Assembly (NCBI RefSeq): GCF_037042905.1
Contig: NC_087261.1
Location: forward strand, 26,427,317-26,491,316
DNA from: Lytechinus pictus
Taxonomy: Eukaryota > Echinodermata > Echinoidea > Temnopleuroida > Toxopneustidae
Direction: 5' to 3'
Length of the DNA: 64,000 nt
Shown in pieces: positions 1-29,040 of the stretch. Both the position numbers and the translations under genes were made by a program. Under the pieces are notes generated by a model that worked only from the letters and a program-made list of their open reading frames with translations, ran no database searches and was not told the DNA's origin. Each line of letters begins with the position of its first letter. Within the stretch, counting starts at the first letter, position 1.

Positions 1-100
1 ACCACTAGACCACGAAGCACCCACATAACTGATAACTGTATGTCTGTGTAACAATTGAATAAACATTTATTAAATTGAATTGAAACAATATTATCACAGT
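1..100. repeat. Possible retroposon 3' tail in an IFT172 intron
   Basis: The first 90 bases contain TTGAATAAACATTTATTAAA followed by TTGAATTGAA. This polyadenylation-signal-plus-simple-repeat end is common at non-LTR retroposon 3' ends. Only this tail is visible, so the class is uncertain. Confidence 0.3.
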
Positions 101-128
101 ACTTCAAGTGTAATTCTAATTCTCTTAC

Positions 129-15846
<15,718 letters not shown>

Positions 15847-16788
15847 AACTCCTCTTCCCAGTGAATCATTTGAGATAAAAGGTCAAAAAATGAAAGAATA
15901 TGATTTTCTTCTCTTTCGGTTTGAGACGGTAGCTGTCACTTTCTCAGGAATGCAAATAACTGCCTGAACGAGAGATGGCGCTATACTTCTTCAAGCGCTG
16001 TTAATTTCGTTCACTATATCGCTAGCTCTGACAAAACACAAATACACACACACACGCTCTAATTATCACTTTGACTCATTTTTTTTTTGGGGGGGGGGGG
16101 TCGAGGGCCGAGGGGGAGTATTTCACTACACATACAGGCTGACTAATTGTAACTTTTACGCGAGTGATTCACTTTTTTATTTCAAGCTTTACTTATAGGT
16201 TAGAATTGAAAACAAATTCAGAATTTGGATTCGAATTTAAATTGAGAGTAGCCTACCGTATACCGTCCAATTTGATCGTTGATTTGGGAAAATACGAACT
16301 TTCATTGTTGTTGCGGCGTTAGGCTGATTCATTCAAACAAAGTTGCCGTATAATTTCGGTATGAGAGGGAAGTTGATACTGCTGACTTTCTAAAATCATG
16401 TAACACTAAGTCTTAATAGAAACTCACGTTTTTTTACCACATCACTAGTATTGGAAATACGATGATACACCAACCTGGTGGACTGTACTTTGACGGATGA
16501 TGATGATGGAAATGGGACAAAAAATAGCATGTGATGGTAGATATAGAATCAATTCAAAATCAAATCGGATATTAGACCATGCTAAATAGGGTCAAAAGCA
16601 AATTGCTTACTTTACATAAAAACTGCCGATTTGTGAACAATGATTTAGTTCAAAAGCGACAAAAGCATCACACTCCTATAAATAAAAGATTTTCTGGTGT
16701 CACCAGTCCGGAAAGGATGTGGTACCAACTATCGACTGATAAAATGCACGATAATTAGATTATTCGAATATACCTTTCATGCATAATT
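15847..16788. other. IFT172 upstream region
   Basis: Likely 5' UTR and promoter region of IFT172, judged only by position. I see no convincing TATA box. It contains a G-tract near 16090 and a short (CA)n at 16044-16056, and no gene. Confidence 0.4.
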
Positions 16789-17330
16789 CCCGGGGGGCCA
16801 CTTACATTGACGAGTGGATACCATGCGCGACCAAAAAAACACGTAAAAAGGATGTCCTTTTCACGATAGGGCACGTTACGTACGTAACGTGATAAGGGTG
16901 TCAAAAATAATGAAAAAAGGGTGTCTATTTCGCTAGGAAAATTACGTGTTTAGGGTCGAATTTGCGGGAATGATAAAACAAAATTAAAATGTTTTATAAA
17001 GGATGTCCATTTTGCCCCAACACTTCGTGTTTAGAGTCCGATTTGCGCGAGGTTTAGAAGGTGGGGTCGTACTAAACCAAATAAGGTAAAGCCGACGACC
17101 GAAGGACCCGTAACAATAAAACATTCCTGTACTTGTTTAGGGGTTCATTTCAGGGAATATTTGCCAAGAGTATCGTTTTGTTTCCAATACTTGTTAAGGG
17201 TAGGGTTTCACACGCCAATACTTGTTAAGGGGTGCATTTTCAGAATATGGAAATTACGTGTTTAGGGTGCTTTTCGAGACCCTATGGTCGCGCATGGTAT
17301 CCACTCGTGAATGGAAGTGGCCCCCCCGGG
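16789..17330 (+). mobile_element. Family Z MITE, intact copy (TSD GCATAATT)
   Basis: The element begins CCCGGGGGGCCACTTACATT and ends ATGGAAGTGGCCCCCCCGGG. Inverted termini extend about 40 bp through GAGTGGATACCATGCGCGAC. The 8-bp sequence GCATAATT flanks both sides (16781-16788, 17331-17338). An internal palindrome ACGTTACGTACGTAACGT is present. An 8-bp duplication fits hAT-type transposition. It lies 0.9 kb upstream of the IFT172 start. Confidence 0.85.
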
Positions 17331-17529
17331 GCATAATTCCGGACGCTCCGATGACGACATGTGTAAAATCTATTTGACCTACACCATGTACACACTAGGC
17401 CCTGTACATCTCGTTCGCTTTTCTCCCTCGCCAATTTGTAAGTTGTTGAACATTGGAAAATGCCCATGTTGGAAAATAATTCGACTGATTTTAAATTTTG
17501 CGTGATGGTGCATAAAGCCAACGAAGAAG

Positions 17530-17700
17530 GAGAATTGAAGAAGAATAAAAAGAAGAAGGAGAAGAAGAAGAAGAAGGAGACGGAGAAGAAAGAAAGAAAG
17601 AAAGATAGAAAGAAAGAAAGAAAAAGAGCTAGGGGAGAGAGGGAATGAAAGGAATTAAGAAAAGGAGGAAGGAAGGAAGGAAGGAAGGAAGAAAGAAACA
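17530..17700 (+). repeat. GAA/GAAAG purine-rich microsatellite
   Basis: Imperfect GAAGAAG then GAAAGAAAG and GGAAGGAAGG units. The mirrored pyrimidine strand gives a false Phe/Ser-rich frame. Confidence 0.85.
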
Positions 17701-18699
17701 TATAGAAAAAAAAAACATTTAGAAAAAACGGAAGGAAGAAAGGATGCAAGAAATAATAAGGGTAGCGAAAAGAAAATGCTAGAAAGATATAAATAGAAAT
17801 AATCAATGTGGGATAAAATGAATTAATTATTGAGCTGGTGTGTAATCTCGAAGCTCTTTGAATGAATCAATTAACGGCACCCTAAGCTCCCAACTAATAG
17901 AATATAATTCAGAGTTAACTAGATTTTTTTACAGTACAAACATCTTTGAACGTGCATTAAAGTAATATCGCTCGTTCTTGGTAATAATGTCGAAAGCGTG
18001 TAAAAATATTCAGAATGTAATTTAGAATTAAGGGAACTCCCCATTTTAACTTTTGGCGATGTAAAGCAACTGACCAATGATGGTATTTTCACTATAACGA
18101 TTTAAGAGATGCCGTATCAAGCGGTGTTCCGGTTAAAAAGGTAAAACTGATCACCCAAACGGATTTGGTTAAGATAGTCTTTGAAACTACCGTTGGATAT
18201 GGGATATGATATTTTGCAATGATATAACAATGAAAACCGCTTATTTCCCACAAGACTATATTTGGCTATGATATGATACTAACAATTGCTGAAGAAAAAT
18301 ATTAATGTCGTGGAAAGTTTTTTTTAAGAGAACATTAATCACATTTTATTATTTCCTTCCTTGCTGTCGTTAACTCTTATTGAACATGTTGAAGAACGAA
18401 AAAAGTTTCTCACAGTAAAAAATGACGTTAAAAATTATATTTGGAAATAATTACATTACAGATGGGGGGGGGGGGGGGCTTGAGGGCCACGAATCCCCAA
18501 AATTTCACAAGAAAGAAAAACAATGAGAAAATGAAAGGAAAGGAAATGAAAAGAGTGAAATATGATACAGTTTTATGACTATTATCTGAAAATCTATCAC
18601 AAAATGATTTGTTTTTGTACCAAGTTCCACTTTTTTGCTCACTCTATTTTTTGTTTCGCCATTCGCTATGTCTGGCTATTTCTTTTTTTTACCCACAGG
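17701..18699. other. Intergenic stretch without a recognisable gene
   Basis: AT-rich unique-looking sequence with one G-tract near 18463-18478. I see no exon, RNA gene or clear repeat ends. Confidence 0.4.
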
Positions 18700-19092
18700 G
18701 TGATGGAGATGATGACGATGATGATAATGACGATGATTGTGATGATGATGGTGATGATGATGATGATGGCATTGGTGATGGTGTTGATGGTGATGATGAT
18801 GGTGGTGATGGTGTGTTAATAAAGATGATGATGATGATCATCATCATCATGATCATGATGATGGTGGTGGTAAAGTTGATTATGATGATGGTGATGATAA
18901 TGATGATGATGATGACGATGATGACGATGATGGTGATGTTGATGGTGATGATGATGATGACAATGATGATGATGATGGTAATGATAATGATGGTGTTGGT
19001 GATGATGATGATGATGACAATGATGGTGTTGGTGATGATGATGATGATGATGACAATGATGATGGTGATGATGATGATGTTGATGGGGTTAG

Positions 19093-19127
<35 letters not shown>

Positions 19128-19240
19128 AAGTTGATGATGATGATCAAGATGATTATAAAGATGACGATGATTATTTCAACGACGACGACGACGGCGACAT
19201 AGATAATGATGATGACGACGATGATGCTGACGGAATAAGT
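18700..19240 (+). repeat. (GAT)n microsatellite, about 540 bp
   Basis: Imperfect GATGATGGTGATGATGAC runs, the longest such tract in the window. All six frames are low-complexity. Confidence 0.9.
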
Positions 19241-19541
19241 AGGCCTATAGATAACGACGATGACCGTGACAGCAAAGATGCATGATGATTATGATAATAA
19301 TAATTAGGCCTATACAACGATAATTGTAATGACGATACTTATTACGTTGATGCTGACGAAATAGGTGATGACAAGCGATTGCGAAAACGACGTCGACGAC
19401 GATGCAATGGTGGCGAAGGAGGTGGAGATGGTCATAATCAGACACAGAGACATTACTGGCATCGATCCTCTCAGAATCGTACGCAGGGGGTGGTTACAGG
19501 GGCTCAAACCCCTCCCCCTTAATTTTTTTGTATATCCCAAA

Positions 19542-21121
19542 CATGGGTGTCGATCAGTATTCTTGGTTGGGGGGGATGATGACACAAAAGTTCTTGTGGA
19601 TGGGGATCTTTTAACATTACCCCCACTAAAATCACAAGTTAGGACATTTTCGAGTGATTGATATGCATGGTGTTCTTGGAAATTCCTTCATTGTTGTAGT
19701 GTACTGTACTTATATAATTTTTTTTAAAATTCAATTTGTGTTACAAGTAAGCCTATTCTAAACTCATACGAAAGAAAAAATGACAAAAATTATCTGGAAC
19801 ATGTACATAGTGATCTGTTGATTGAGCATGATGTATACACAGGGGCATCGATCCATTTTTCAGATTGGGGGGGGGGGGCAAAATCATGAATCAACGTTCC
19901 AAAGACGCTCGATCATATAAAACGAACAAACTCACCCACACAATCATGAGAAAGAGACACATATCTCAACCTCACCAACAATGCGAGCGCAAAGCGCGAG
20001 CTGAAAATTTTTAGTATGACATGAAAACAGGAAAAATGTACCTGTTTAGGTTTGCTTGTAGTAACTCATGAGGAGCATAGATACATGTATCTCACTAGAG
20101 AGCGAGCTAAAATTTCTTTATATTCTGACGTGAAAGCTTGATATTCTAAGCACTTTTGGTACCAATGATTAAGACGGGTATCTAGAAGAACAATAGATGC
20201 GAGCGCAAAGCGTCAGCTGAAAATTTTAATATTTCGATCTGGACAAAAAGACAATTTAATGGACGCTTTTAATAAAGAACAAGATATATATCCAACAAAA
20301 GATTATTGCAAATCGAAGCGGGAGTTCTTTTGAGGTATAGAACTGAAAACGGGACATTCTATTCACCTATTTAATCATGAAAAGTATGGGGTTTTGGTAA
20401 AGAAATGATGCGAGCGCGAAGCGCGAGCTGAAAAATTTTATATTCCGATCTGAAAAGCAGACATTTTGAGCACGATTTTAGATCAAAATCGAGTTGGTAT
20501 CTTAATCTCGCTTGCTGGTTTCAGTGTAGCATTACAATCTTATTTTATTTTTAGTTGCACATGCAGAATTATTGGGAGGGGGGCAAAACGATATGTTCCC
20601 CCCAAATATTTTCATTGGTGGGGCTATTACTCTAATAGCTATATGGTCATTCCTTAGACGATTTATCTTGCCACCCTTTTACTCCCGTTTGTTTTTCCAC
20701 CCTTTTGAAATCATTGATTTATTAAAATTAATTCATTCACCACTGGTGGGATGGAACACCCTATCAACAAAAGTTGTTTTTCGTTGGGGTCCTTTTATGT
20801 CATGTGTTAAAAAATATCATATACATAAACATTTCATTCTTTTTCATCTTGAACTTCCACCCATCTGTTTAATAGTCCTGAAAAAGAATGTTTTCATTTA
20901 ATAACAATATACACAAATTGCGAGGGAAACAAACTGATTGATGGCATACTATAATCATCACTATAATCATCATGATCAAACTTTTCATTTTTTCATCATC
21001 ATTATTATCATTTTTCTACCCTAAATTATTGGGGGGGGGGATGATAATACAGGCCATCCCCCCCACTTGAAATATTGGGGGGGATATATCCCCCCCATCC
21101 CCCCCGTGATCGACACCCATG
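19542..21121. mobile_element. hAT-like element, 1.58 kb, with 8-bp TSD
   Basis: Perfect 15-bp inverted termini CATGGGTGTCGATCA and TGATCGACACCCATG are flanked by the direct repeat ATCCCAAA (19534-19541, 21122-21129). It contains poly-G tracts and, inside, sequence related to the element at 38235. No transposase is recognisable. Confidence 0.8.
19848..20620 (+). mobile_element. Fragment related to the 38235-39227 element, inside the 19542 element
   Basis: It begins CAGGGGCATCGATCCATTTT and shares the motifs GCGAGCGCAAAGCGCGAGCT and AACTGAAAACGGGACATTCT with 38235-39227. The matching right terminus is absent, so this copy is truncated or nested. Confidence 0.65.
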
Positions 21122-21459
21122 ATCCCAAACCCCCTTCCCTAAGATTAAAAAAAAACTAAATGTTATTTGAAGACTTTTTTCAGGTACGAAACGACGTAAA
21201 ATTTGTGGTGTTGACCTTTTTTTTTACTTTTTGGTATATAGGAAACGACCTAAAATTTCGTGGTGAAGACCTTTTTGTTTTTGGTTGTGAACATTTCATT
21301 CAGCTTGAACCCCCCCCCCCTCCCCCTTTAAAAAGATCATGCGTACGCTACTGGATCCTCTTGGCCCAAAGTTTTACACAAATAGTACCCTGTCGTATTT
21401 ATGTTAAGGCACATACCCTCTCTCGTACTTTTTTTAATTGAGGATAAAAATGAATTCCT

Positions 21460-21870
21460 TTGATGATGATGATGATGATGGGTTCTTGTATAGCGCCGGT
21501 ATCCGCCTCAGCTGGGCGCTCATGGCGCTTGCTCAAAAATAGGAAATATCTCACAAATTTCAATGTCTTCAAACAGTGCTTAGGATCATCATTCAGTTCA
21601 AGTACTGTCCTAGTAATGCTACAATTGAGTTATTCTTGCAATAATGTTGGAGTGGGGAACAGAAAAGTCTTCAGGTAAGACTCAAAAGTTGATTGGGTCT
21701 CTGCTCTCCTGATAAATTGGGGAAGGCTATTCCACAGCTTTGGTCCAGAGATGTAGAAGGCCATTCTGTCAGCAATGCTTGATCTGCTGATCTGAGACTG
21801 CGTGTTGGTCTATGCTGAGATAAGAGCTCTGATATGTAGGGTGATGGTGTAATGGAGTAATGACGTTATT
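21460..21870. repeat. Possible dispersed repeat
   Basis: Starts with a short (GAT)n, then TATAGCGCCGGTATCCGCC and later GGGGAAGGCTATTCCACAGC. This reads like a retroposon fragment, but no second copy in this window confirms it. Confidence 0.3.
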
Positions 21871-22252
21871 CATCCCACGAATCCCACCCTCTTCACAGAA
21901 ATGTTGGGGCGAAACTGTTTTACTTTGACGATGCAGGGGACCTATTTGGACATTTTTGTTGCGTGTAGAAAAATATGCCACTCCCCCCCCCAACAAAAAA
22001 AAATGTACAGCGATTTTCTGTGACCCCCACACTGCAATCTAGGATCCGTCCCTATAGTCCTGATATTGATAATTATAATACTCATAAAATATATATATAT
22101 ATATGGTATATAATTATTTTTGGCAAATCTCCTTCATGTTTGGTGGTCAAGGTGACGAAGATGGCGACAATGGTGCCGACGACAAATAAGAAAAAAACAT
22201 AAATATTAAAGAGACTAGGGCTCATTTTAAACACGGTTCATTTGTTATTATT

Positions 22253-22475
22253 AGCGCGATAGCTCAGTCGGTAGAGCGGGGATTTCGGATTCCAGTGACC
22301 CGGGTTCGATACCCAAGTGGTGCGCTAGTGCCCTTTGGTAAGGCATTTATCCTCGGAGAGGATCTTAAGCCGTTGGTTCCCTGGTTGCTTGCTCACAGAC
22401 ATTCGTGCTTTCTTAGCAGTCAGGTAAAAAGCCTCGGTATAACCTCGGTATTGGCTTGACTAATTTAATGAGTCA
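22253..22475 (+). mobile_element. tRNA-derived SINE
   Basis: tRNA-like head: D-arm TAGCTCAGTCGGTAGAGCG and T-arm GGGTTCGATACCC. The anticodon stem does not pair and the acceptor stem is imperfect, followed by a body with CCTTTGGTAAGGCATTTATCC. A SINE fits better than a tRNA gene. Confidence 0.7.
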
Positions 22476-22483
22476 CTATTTAA

Positions 22484-22961
22484 AGGGAAAATTCACCTTG
22501 ACGATTAGTTGGTTTTTCTAAAAGCAGAAAATTTTATTTAAAAATATTGATGAAGAATGAAACATCGTCAAAAAAATAAAAGAGTTATGAATTTTGAAGA
22601 TTCGATTTTGTGGCGTCACAGCTCCTCTTGATTTGTCTTATGTCGTAAATTACAATTTTTTTCAAAAACAAGATTTGAAAGTGATTTTATTTGGGCAGTA
22701 AATCATTAGGATTATCATTTTACGCTGCCCTCTATCAGAAAAAATAACTGTGTTCATCATATTTCATATAAAAATGGGAATTTTATTAGGGAATATTATT
22801 AGTTGGGAATCTGCTCGCATATAACATTTGAAAATTAAGACTTCTATAAAGATTCATAGCTCTCTAATTATTTGATGGGTTTTCATCGAATCTTCACCAG
22901 TATCTTTTTCTATTTTTTGCTTTCATTTAAATCTAACTGATTGCCTGGGTGAACTTCCCCT
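22484..22961. mobile_element. TTAA-type MITE
   Basis: Left end AGGGAAAATTCACC after TTAA (22480-22483); right end GGTGAACTTCCCCT followed by TTAT, a one-base-decayed target. Termini match at 12 of 14 positions. It belongs to the same broad class as 53111, 55470, 62624 and 63450. Confidence 0.6.
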
Positions 22962-24236
22962 TTATATTGCGCACGGCTCAGCAGAGATAATCATCAATAA
23001 TTTTGTAAACGGAAATTTATGCTTCCTATATTGTGTACATTGGATTTATTTTTATCTTTTACAGACAACTTTAAGTAAAAATCTAAATTTTCCGGTTAAC
23101 ACGACTATGCCCATCTAATTCCGGGCCACCTCCCCGGAAGATAGAGACTGTCACAAAACTATGGTAGGAAGCTGTTCGTCCGGTGAAGCACCTTATACTC
23201 TTGAAGTTTTATGTCAGTGATTATAACGCTTGCCCAGCAAAAGCTTCAACAATGTGAAAGTGCCTTTTTTCGTTCATGACTTATGCTTTTGTTTATTCAT
23301 TTATCTATCCTCTTTCTCCCTCCCCCCCTCCCTGACCGTCTCTCTACCTCGCTCTCTTCCGCTCATTCTCCTTCATCGGTCTTATGCCCTTCACTCTTTT
23401 GCTTTTTTTTCTCCTGCTTCTCTTCTTCTTTCAACCACACATGTGCACCACCCTATCCTTTTGATATAATTCTTCATCCATTATCTCGGTATTTCTTCAT
23501 CGACCATCACATCAACCTTATTCTTTTTTTTTCTCTCTCTCATTCTCATTTTCGTTTTATACCTGTACTTTACAAATCTTTAATTCTCTGAGGGGTCCAC
23601 ACTCAACAAGCCCTGCTTTTTAGTGGATCCCTCCATTTACTCAACCTTACTTATTGAAAAAAAAAGAGTTATAAAGGTAGCCTTGCATTTTTTAAATATT
23701 TTTTTTCCGAGAATGGCATACATTTTGTTCTATTTTCATTGTTTATATTGTTATTGGTTAATATGATTATCACGTTATTTAGTGTTTACCACAAACATTT
23801 ATTTACTTTCTTGTATAGTCATATTGCTTGCAATGTATATTCATTTGTATTGATTTGTACGGTTATCATTTCATATCTGTGTAATTATTCCTTATCTTGT
23901 ATTGAGTTGAGAAATGAAATAAAACTTGAACTTGAAGTGTTATCTATTTATTTATTTATTCATTAGATTCTATTAGCTTATTCATTAATCATCTTATTTT
24001 ATGTATTCATTTGATTATTTGTTTGCTTGTTTACTTAAAACTATTTTTTGTAAATTTTGTTCATTTATTTGTTTATTTATCTAATATAATTAAGTCGGGG
24101 TAAAAAAAAATCACGGGTCATTTTTTTAAAAATCTTTTAAGGGACTCCGAAAGTGAGTCATTTTTTATTCATCTTTTCATTCATTCATTTATCTAGTCAT
24201 TGAATATTCTATCTCCAGTGCGCCAACGAACAGTTT
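22962..24236. other. Intergenic stretch with a pyrimidine-rich tract and retroposon-like tail
   Basis: 23300-23560 is CT-rich. 23910-23935 reads AATAAAACTTGAACTTGAA, resembling a retroposon 3' tail. No gene is supported. Confidence 0.35.
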
Positions 24237-24360
24237 GTCTCATTTATATGCAAACCCTATGATCGAGTTAAAGGTCTGAATGTGCAGCCTATAATGCCTT
24301 GTGTACCGAAGGCCCTCTGGCTCTGACAGTTTTGTGTATGTGCTAGTCTTTGCTTAGAGA
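24237..24360 (+). repeat. Dispersed repeat G, copy 1
   Basis: Shares GAGTTAAAGGTCTGAATGTG, CAGCCTATAATGCC and AAGGCCCTCTGGCTC with copies at 25615 (inverted), 42489 and 56120. Confidence 0.65.
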
Positions 24361-25614
24361 CCCAATTACTGTTATTAGCCCACATTTGAAACAATGTCGG
24401 CTTTTTTGCATCATCGATCATTAATCTCTATCTATCCCCTCTATTTTCGCTCCATCCCTGGAGTCGACTATTACTCAATCCTCCATCGTTCCTCTTTCTC
24501 ATACACTCTAATGTTTCTATTTCTCAGACATTCAAACAATTGTTTGTACTTCCAAACTCCACATTTATCTTGCTTTAAACCTTTTTTGTATCTTATATTC
24601 GCTTTGTTGCTACTATTTTAATTTTAATGAATATTTAATTTATTTTACTGATTGTATTTTGTCCTTCAGGACCATGATATAAAACAACCATTGTGCTGAT
24701 ACATGTTTTTATCCTGAATAAATATTTTGAAATGAATAAATAATAAATCTAACTTTTTTTAATACGCAACCTGCTGTTACTGGAATATTTCATATTTACG
24801 ATTAATTGTGACATCACATTTCTTGTTATGTCCGACTTGGAAATACCAAGGACCTACTGCTCAGAGTAGGAGGTCCATGGAATTGCAAATAAATGGAAAG
24901 AGATAAAAAAAAAATAAGTGAACGACCTCTCGTTCGGTTAATAAAAAAAATCATCAAGTCTAGACCAGTGGGGGAAAGGATTGTGAGCTTACTTTATCCA
25001 CACTTAGAATCAGCCACACAGCGCTCAGTCATACCAACGAAACTAACTCCAAACCGACAGATGGTATGCCATACAAAATAATGTATTAAGCTTCGATCGA
25101 TCGGGAATCGGTTTCCTCCGTCTGACTGTGGCAAGATGATTCAGGTCTAGACCAACCAACCTACATCTTCGAAATTTCCAGTCCATTGTGACGTCACTGT
25201 TCAGCAAGATACACAATCAATTCATGATAAGAAAGACGAGATGACACAAGTAGGCCTATATCCGACATGAGATATAGTGAAAAAGAATTGCCCATTTTTG
25301 GCAATTTGGCATTGAACGTGAACGGGAAATAAGACCCGAAAATAGGTTATGTATCGGAAACAGACAGTGTTTGTGTCGAACACCTTTTGGTACCGGCGGA
25401 TAGTCCGGTTATTGCGAGGGCATATCCCCCCCCCAAAAAAAAAATGAGGTAAAGGAGGGATGGACTACAGTGCCTGGATAAAGAATGTGAAAAGGATGTT
25501 ATTTGGTCCTGTACTTTTTCTAAATTTACAATTCATGCTTTTTTTGCATATTAAGAGATGTATTCTTAAACAATTATTGATATTTATCTCTATGGACGGC
25601 CCCATCTCCCTATA
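24361..25614. other. Intergenic stretch without a supported gene
   Basis: Contains a possible retroposon tail around 24660-24750 (CCTGAATAAATATTTTGAAA) and a C-tract near 25428. No exon is recognisable. Confidence 0.3.
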
Positions 25615-25790
25615 GTCTGCAGGCACAGACCCTGATTGAAACTTTGATCAGCAAGTGTGTCTCCACGCAAAGACTAGCACATACAAAACTTGCTGTTGAG
25701 CGAGAGGGCCTTCAGTACACAAGGCATGAGTAGGCTGCACATGCAGACCCTTAACTCGAGTGAAGGGTTTGCACAGCGGACTACCATCTC
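25615..25790 (-). repeat. Dispersed repeat G, copy 2 (inverted)
   Basis: The reverse complement contains GCTGTGCAAACCCTTCACTC, GAGTTAAGGGTCTGCATGTG and AAGGCCCTCTCGCTC, matching the other three copies. Copies 1 and 2 face each other about 1.3 kb apart. Confidence 0.65.
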
Positions 25791-27745
25791 CCCTCCACTA
25801 CCTCTCCCAATTCTTTATTCATCCTCTCAATTTGATAAATGTATTTCTCAATAATGTTCACCTTTTGATATATATATATCAAATATATTTTCATCCTTCA
25901 ATTCATCATTTTCACGTTTTGTAGTTTAATTCATTATATTTCGTTTTATTTTGTTACATTTACATCATTCTTTATCTATTTATGATTGTATTTTTATTTC
26001 TATTTATTCAACCCTTCGTTTTATATTCATTTATGTATTCATGCATTGCCCCACTGCCTCCTTAAACTTTTTGAAGCAGGAATGAAGCAGACAAAATTAG
26101 AAGATAGACCTGGAAGCTGGACTGCTAATTCAGCATTCTTCCAGTATTTGCGGTAAGGTAAGGTAAGGTATATATTTATTTATTTATTTATTTATCTATC
26201 TATTTCGGTGGAGGCTGCTCGAAATCAATTTTGATGCACTCGGATGTCAAAGAAAGAAAAATCTCAACATAATGCTAAATTATAAAGTTTCTCCATACTT
26301 TATTGCATTAGAAAAAGGGTATAGACTGCATGACAAAATCTGAATAAAAAAAAAATCAAAATCTATTTAGAGTGCATCCATGTCGTATCAAATACAAATT
26401 TGGTGACCCTTTTCTTGATCTAACATTTGATTCGTATAACCTCGAAAGATTGAAATGAAACTCTGAATATAGAATCACATCTTTAATACAATTCAATTTC
26501 TATCTCGCTTCATGATTGTAATGTGTTATGTTAAATGCATTATACGCAGAATCATGATCAAAGTGTCACATTCCTCTAAAATTAGATAATTGCGCATTGG
26601 AATTGAATTTCAAAGTCGCCTATATTTGCTCAGTAGCGTACGCGGGATAATTGAAAGAGGGTTCGTGCTGAATGAAAAGTTGACAAGCAAAAAAGGAAAC
26701 CAAAAAAAACAAACTTCACCAAATTTTTTAAAGACGTTTCGTACCCCCCCCCAGACAAAAATGACAAGCACAAAAAAGTGTGTAAAAAAATGAAGGGGGG
26801 GGGGGGTTGAACCCCTAACCCTCCCCCCACCTGCGTACGTTCTGTATTTAATATTTGCTAATGCATACAATTCTTTTCAGGTATTTTAATTGAAGAAGAA
26901 GAATAGCCCAATACAAATATTTGACTACTCGTTTCCAAAATCTCATTTTCGTTTCCATTTACCTCTTGAGGGCTTAAGGACAATAGCTAGGTATTTCAAC
27001 AAAAAATAATCAAGACCGCAGTTATAGGTTTAAGATATTTTAATAATGGTTTACTAATTATGTAAACCAATGTCCATGCGATTACAAAGATGAAAAAGTT
27101 TGATTATTGTCACATTTTTACAGCTATATCATTAAAAATTATATGAATATCTTTTTATACACCGGGTATATCCGTATATCCACCACTTATGTTTAATAAA
27201 GAAAGGGAATAAAAAGATAAACCACGAAATGAAGGGGTGAGAGTTATACTTTCTGATAGCTTGTCTTAATGAACAGGTTTGATATTTTGAATGTGCTCAG
27301 TGAGGAAATATTACGAATGTCTTGTGGACAAAAATATGAATTAGGGATCAAAATTGGTTATAATTATAACCACGCGTACGTTTTTTACAAATCGAAGTCA
27401 ATATGACTAATGAACATCTAACTCTTATTTGGCAAAAAATAGACATGTACTTTTTTTATTGAATATGCGTAAAAAGGAAGAGAAAATAGTCCTGGATAAC
27501 GATTTTTTTTTGTGAGGTTTTGCGAGGTGGGAAAACAAGTGGTCGATTTTTAACTCAACGAAGAAAAAAAAACGTGCAAAGTTCCTTTGATATTATGCGT
27601 GTAATACAGGAAGACCATGGTTAAGTCATTTTTTTTTTTTTTTTTTTTTTAAATTTATTTATTTTCCACTCGTGGGCTGGATGACCCTCTTCAGCCACAG
27701 GCTGTTCTTCTGAGGGGTCTCATCCATACTGAGAAAATCAAACAA

Positions 27746-27793
<48 letters not shown>

Positions 27794-29040
27794 AAGGGGA
27801 AGAGAAAAGAATTTGCCTTCCCTCATTAAATTGGCCATTACCCTGATTACCAAAGTTCGAATGAAATGATAATCATTTCATGACACTGCATTCCACTTAT
27901 AAAGACCAATATCGTTTTAGCCTTTTTAAAGTGAAGAATCCCTTACGAAATCTGGAGGCCAAAGCATTTTGATGAGAAAAATACTATCAATGAAAGCAAA
28001 TACTGATATCTGACCGCACTTTCGAAGCTATGAATCGAAAGTTAAAACTTTTATAAGTTACTTTAAAATGACACATTAATACGTTTGCCGCCGTTGGATC
28101 TAAATTTGTAACCCCAAACATGTGCACTTTAAAAACGATTTATTCTTATTTGAAATAATAACTTGCAAGAGGTGCATCACTAAATCGAACTGCTATAGAT
28201 ATCTAAAATGAAAAGTTTATTATCATATCAGAGAAGAATCTTGTCAATGTTTTAATAGAAAGTCTATTTAACTTTGACAATAATTTTTGAGTAGATTTTT
28301 TCAGAGTGTATACACTCTAACTTTCTGAGATTATCTCAAATGGGTGTAGTTATGGTAACAAAACTACTAACATATTTTAATCAATTAATCACCTCTAATA
28401 TATATTTAGATTCCTTCGAAGAATTCAAAGTCTACCCAATCAAATAATCAATTCATGATAAAACAAACAAGCTCTTCAAGACAGGCATTTCCTTGGTCTT
28501 TGTAAACGTTGACATATCACTTCAGCTTATGGAGGTGTGCTTGCGTATACCACCGATTTCATCGATTTTTAGGATCGGAAGTAAGTCTCGGAACTGTTGT
28601 TGCTCTCACCACGGTTACCGGATCCGAAGGTGCATAAAAGGCCAGGAATGTGCCGAAAAGGCTCAAATTTGTCACTATCCATTGTGAGGCGAAGACATAC
28701 TCGGACTTTACAGGGTAAAGAAGAGAAGAGAGAAAGAACTAAACAAGAGCCATTCACGGACGATTCAAAACAGCGCTGTGTTTCATACTCGAATGCACTT
28801 CTTTACAAGATAGGAATTGTCCTCTTGGGCTTCGATCAATTTTGGAGAAGATTTTCAAAGCGACAAGCTAAGCGAAAGTGGTATTTGCGTCACAGTTTGT
28901 AAATCGTGCTAGTGTATACATTTCACTTCTATTATCAGAGGAGTTTGATATTCTCGAAAAGTTAAAACGCGCAAGCTTAGTTTTCACTTGACGATTAGGA
29001 ACTTGATAACTTGATCCAGAGTCATCACTTAACCACCGGC
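25791..29040. other. Intergenic region upstream of the acetyltransferase gene
   Basis: Holds a TTTA microsatellite (26170-26205), a CAGTAGCGTACG-type repeat with G-tracts (about 26631-26845), a poly-T tract (27630-27650) and a (GA)n tract (27744-27783). The last few hundred bases are probably the promoter and 5' UTR of the gene at 29041. No coding exon is supported. Confidence 0.35.
27744..27783 (+). repeat. (GA)n microsatellite
   Basis: An uninterrupted GA run of about 38 bp. Confidence 0.9.

Noticed and set aside
17282-17806. Phe/Ser-rich minus-strand frame resembling a membrane protein
   Set aside because: Arises from a GAAA/GGAA purine-rich tract plus the end of a MITE.
18609-19202. 197-residue plus-strand frame and its minus-strand Ile-rich mirror
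   Set aside because: Mostly (GAT)n microsatellite translation; low complexity in every frame.
22253-22330. tRNA gene
   Set aside because: D- and T-arm motifs are present, but the anticodon stem does not pair and the acceptor stem is imperfect; a SINE head fits better.
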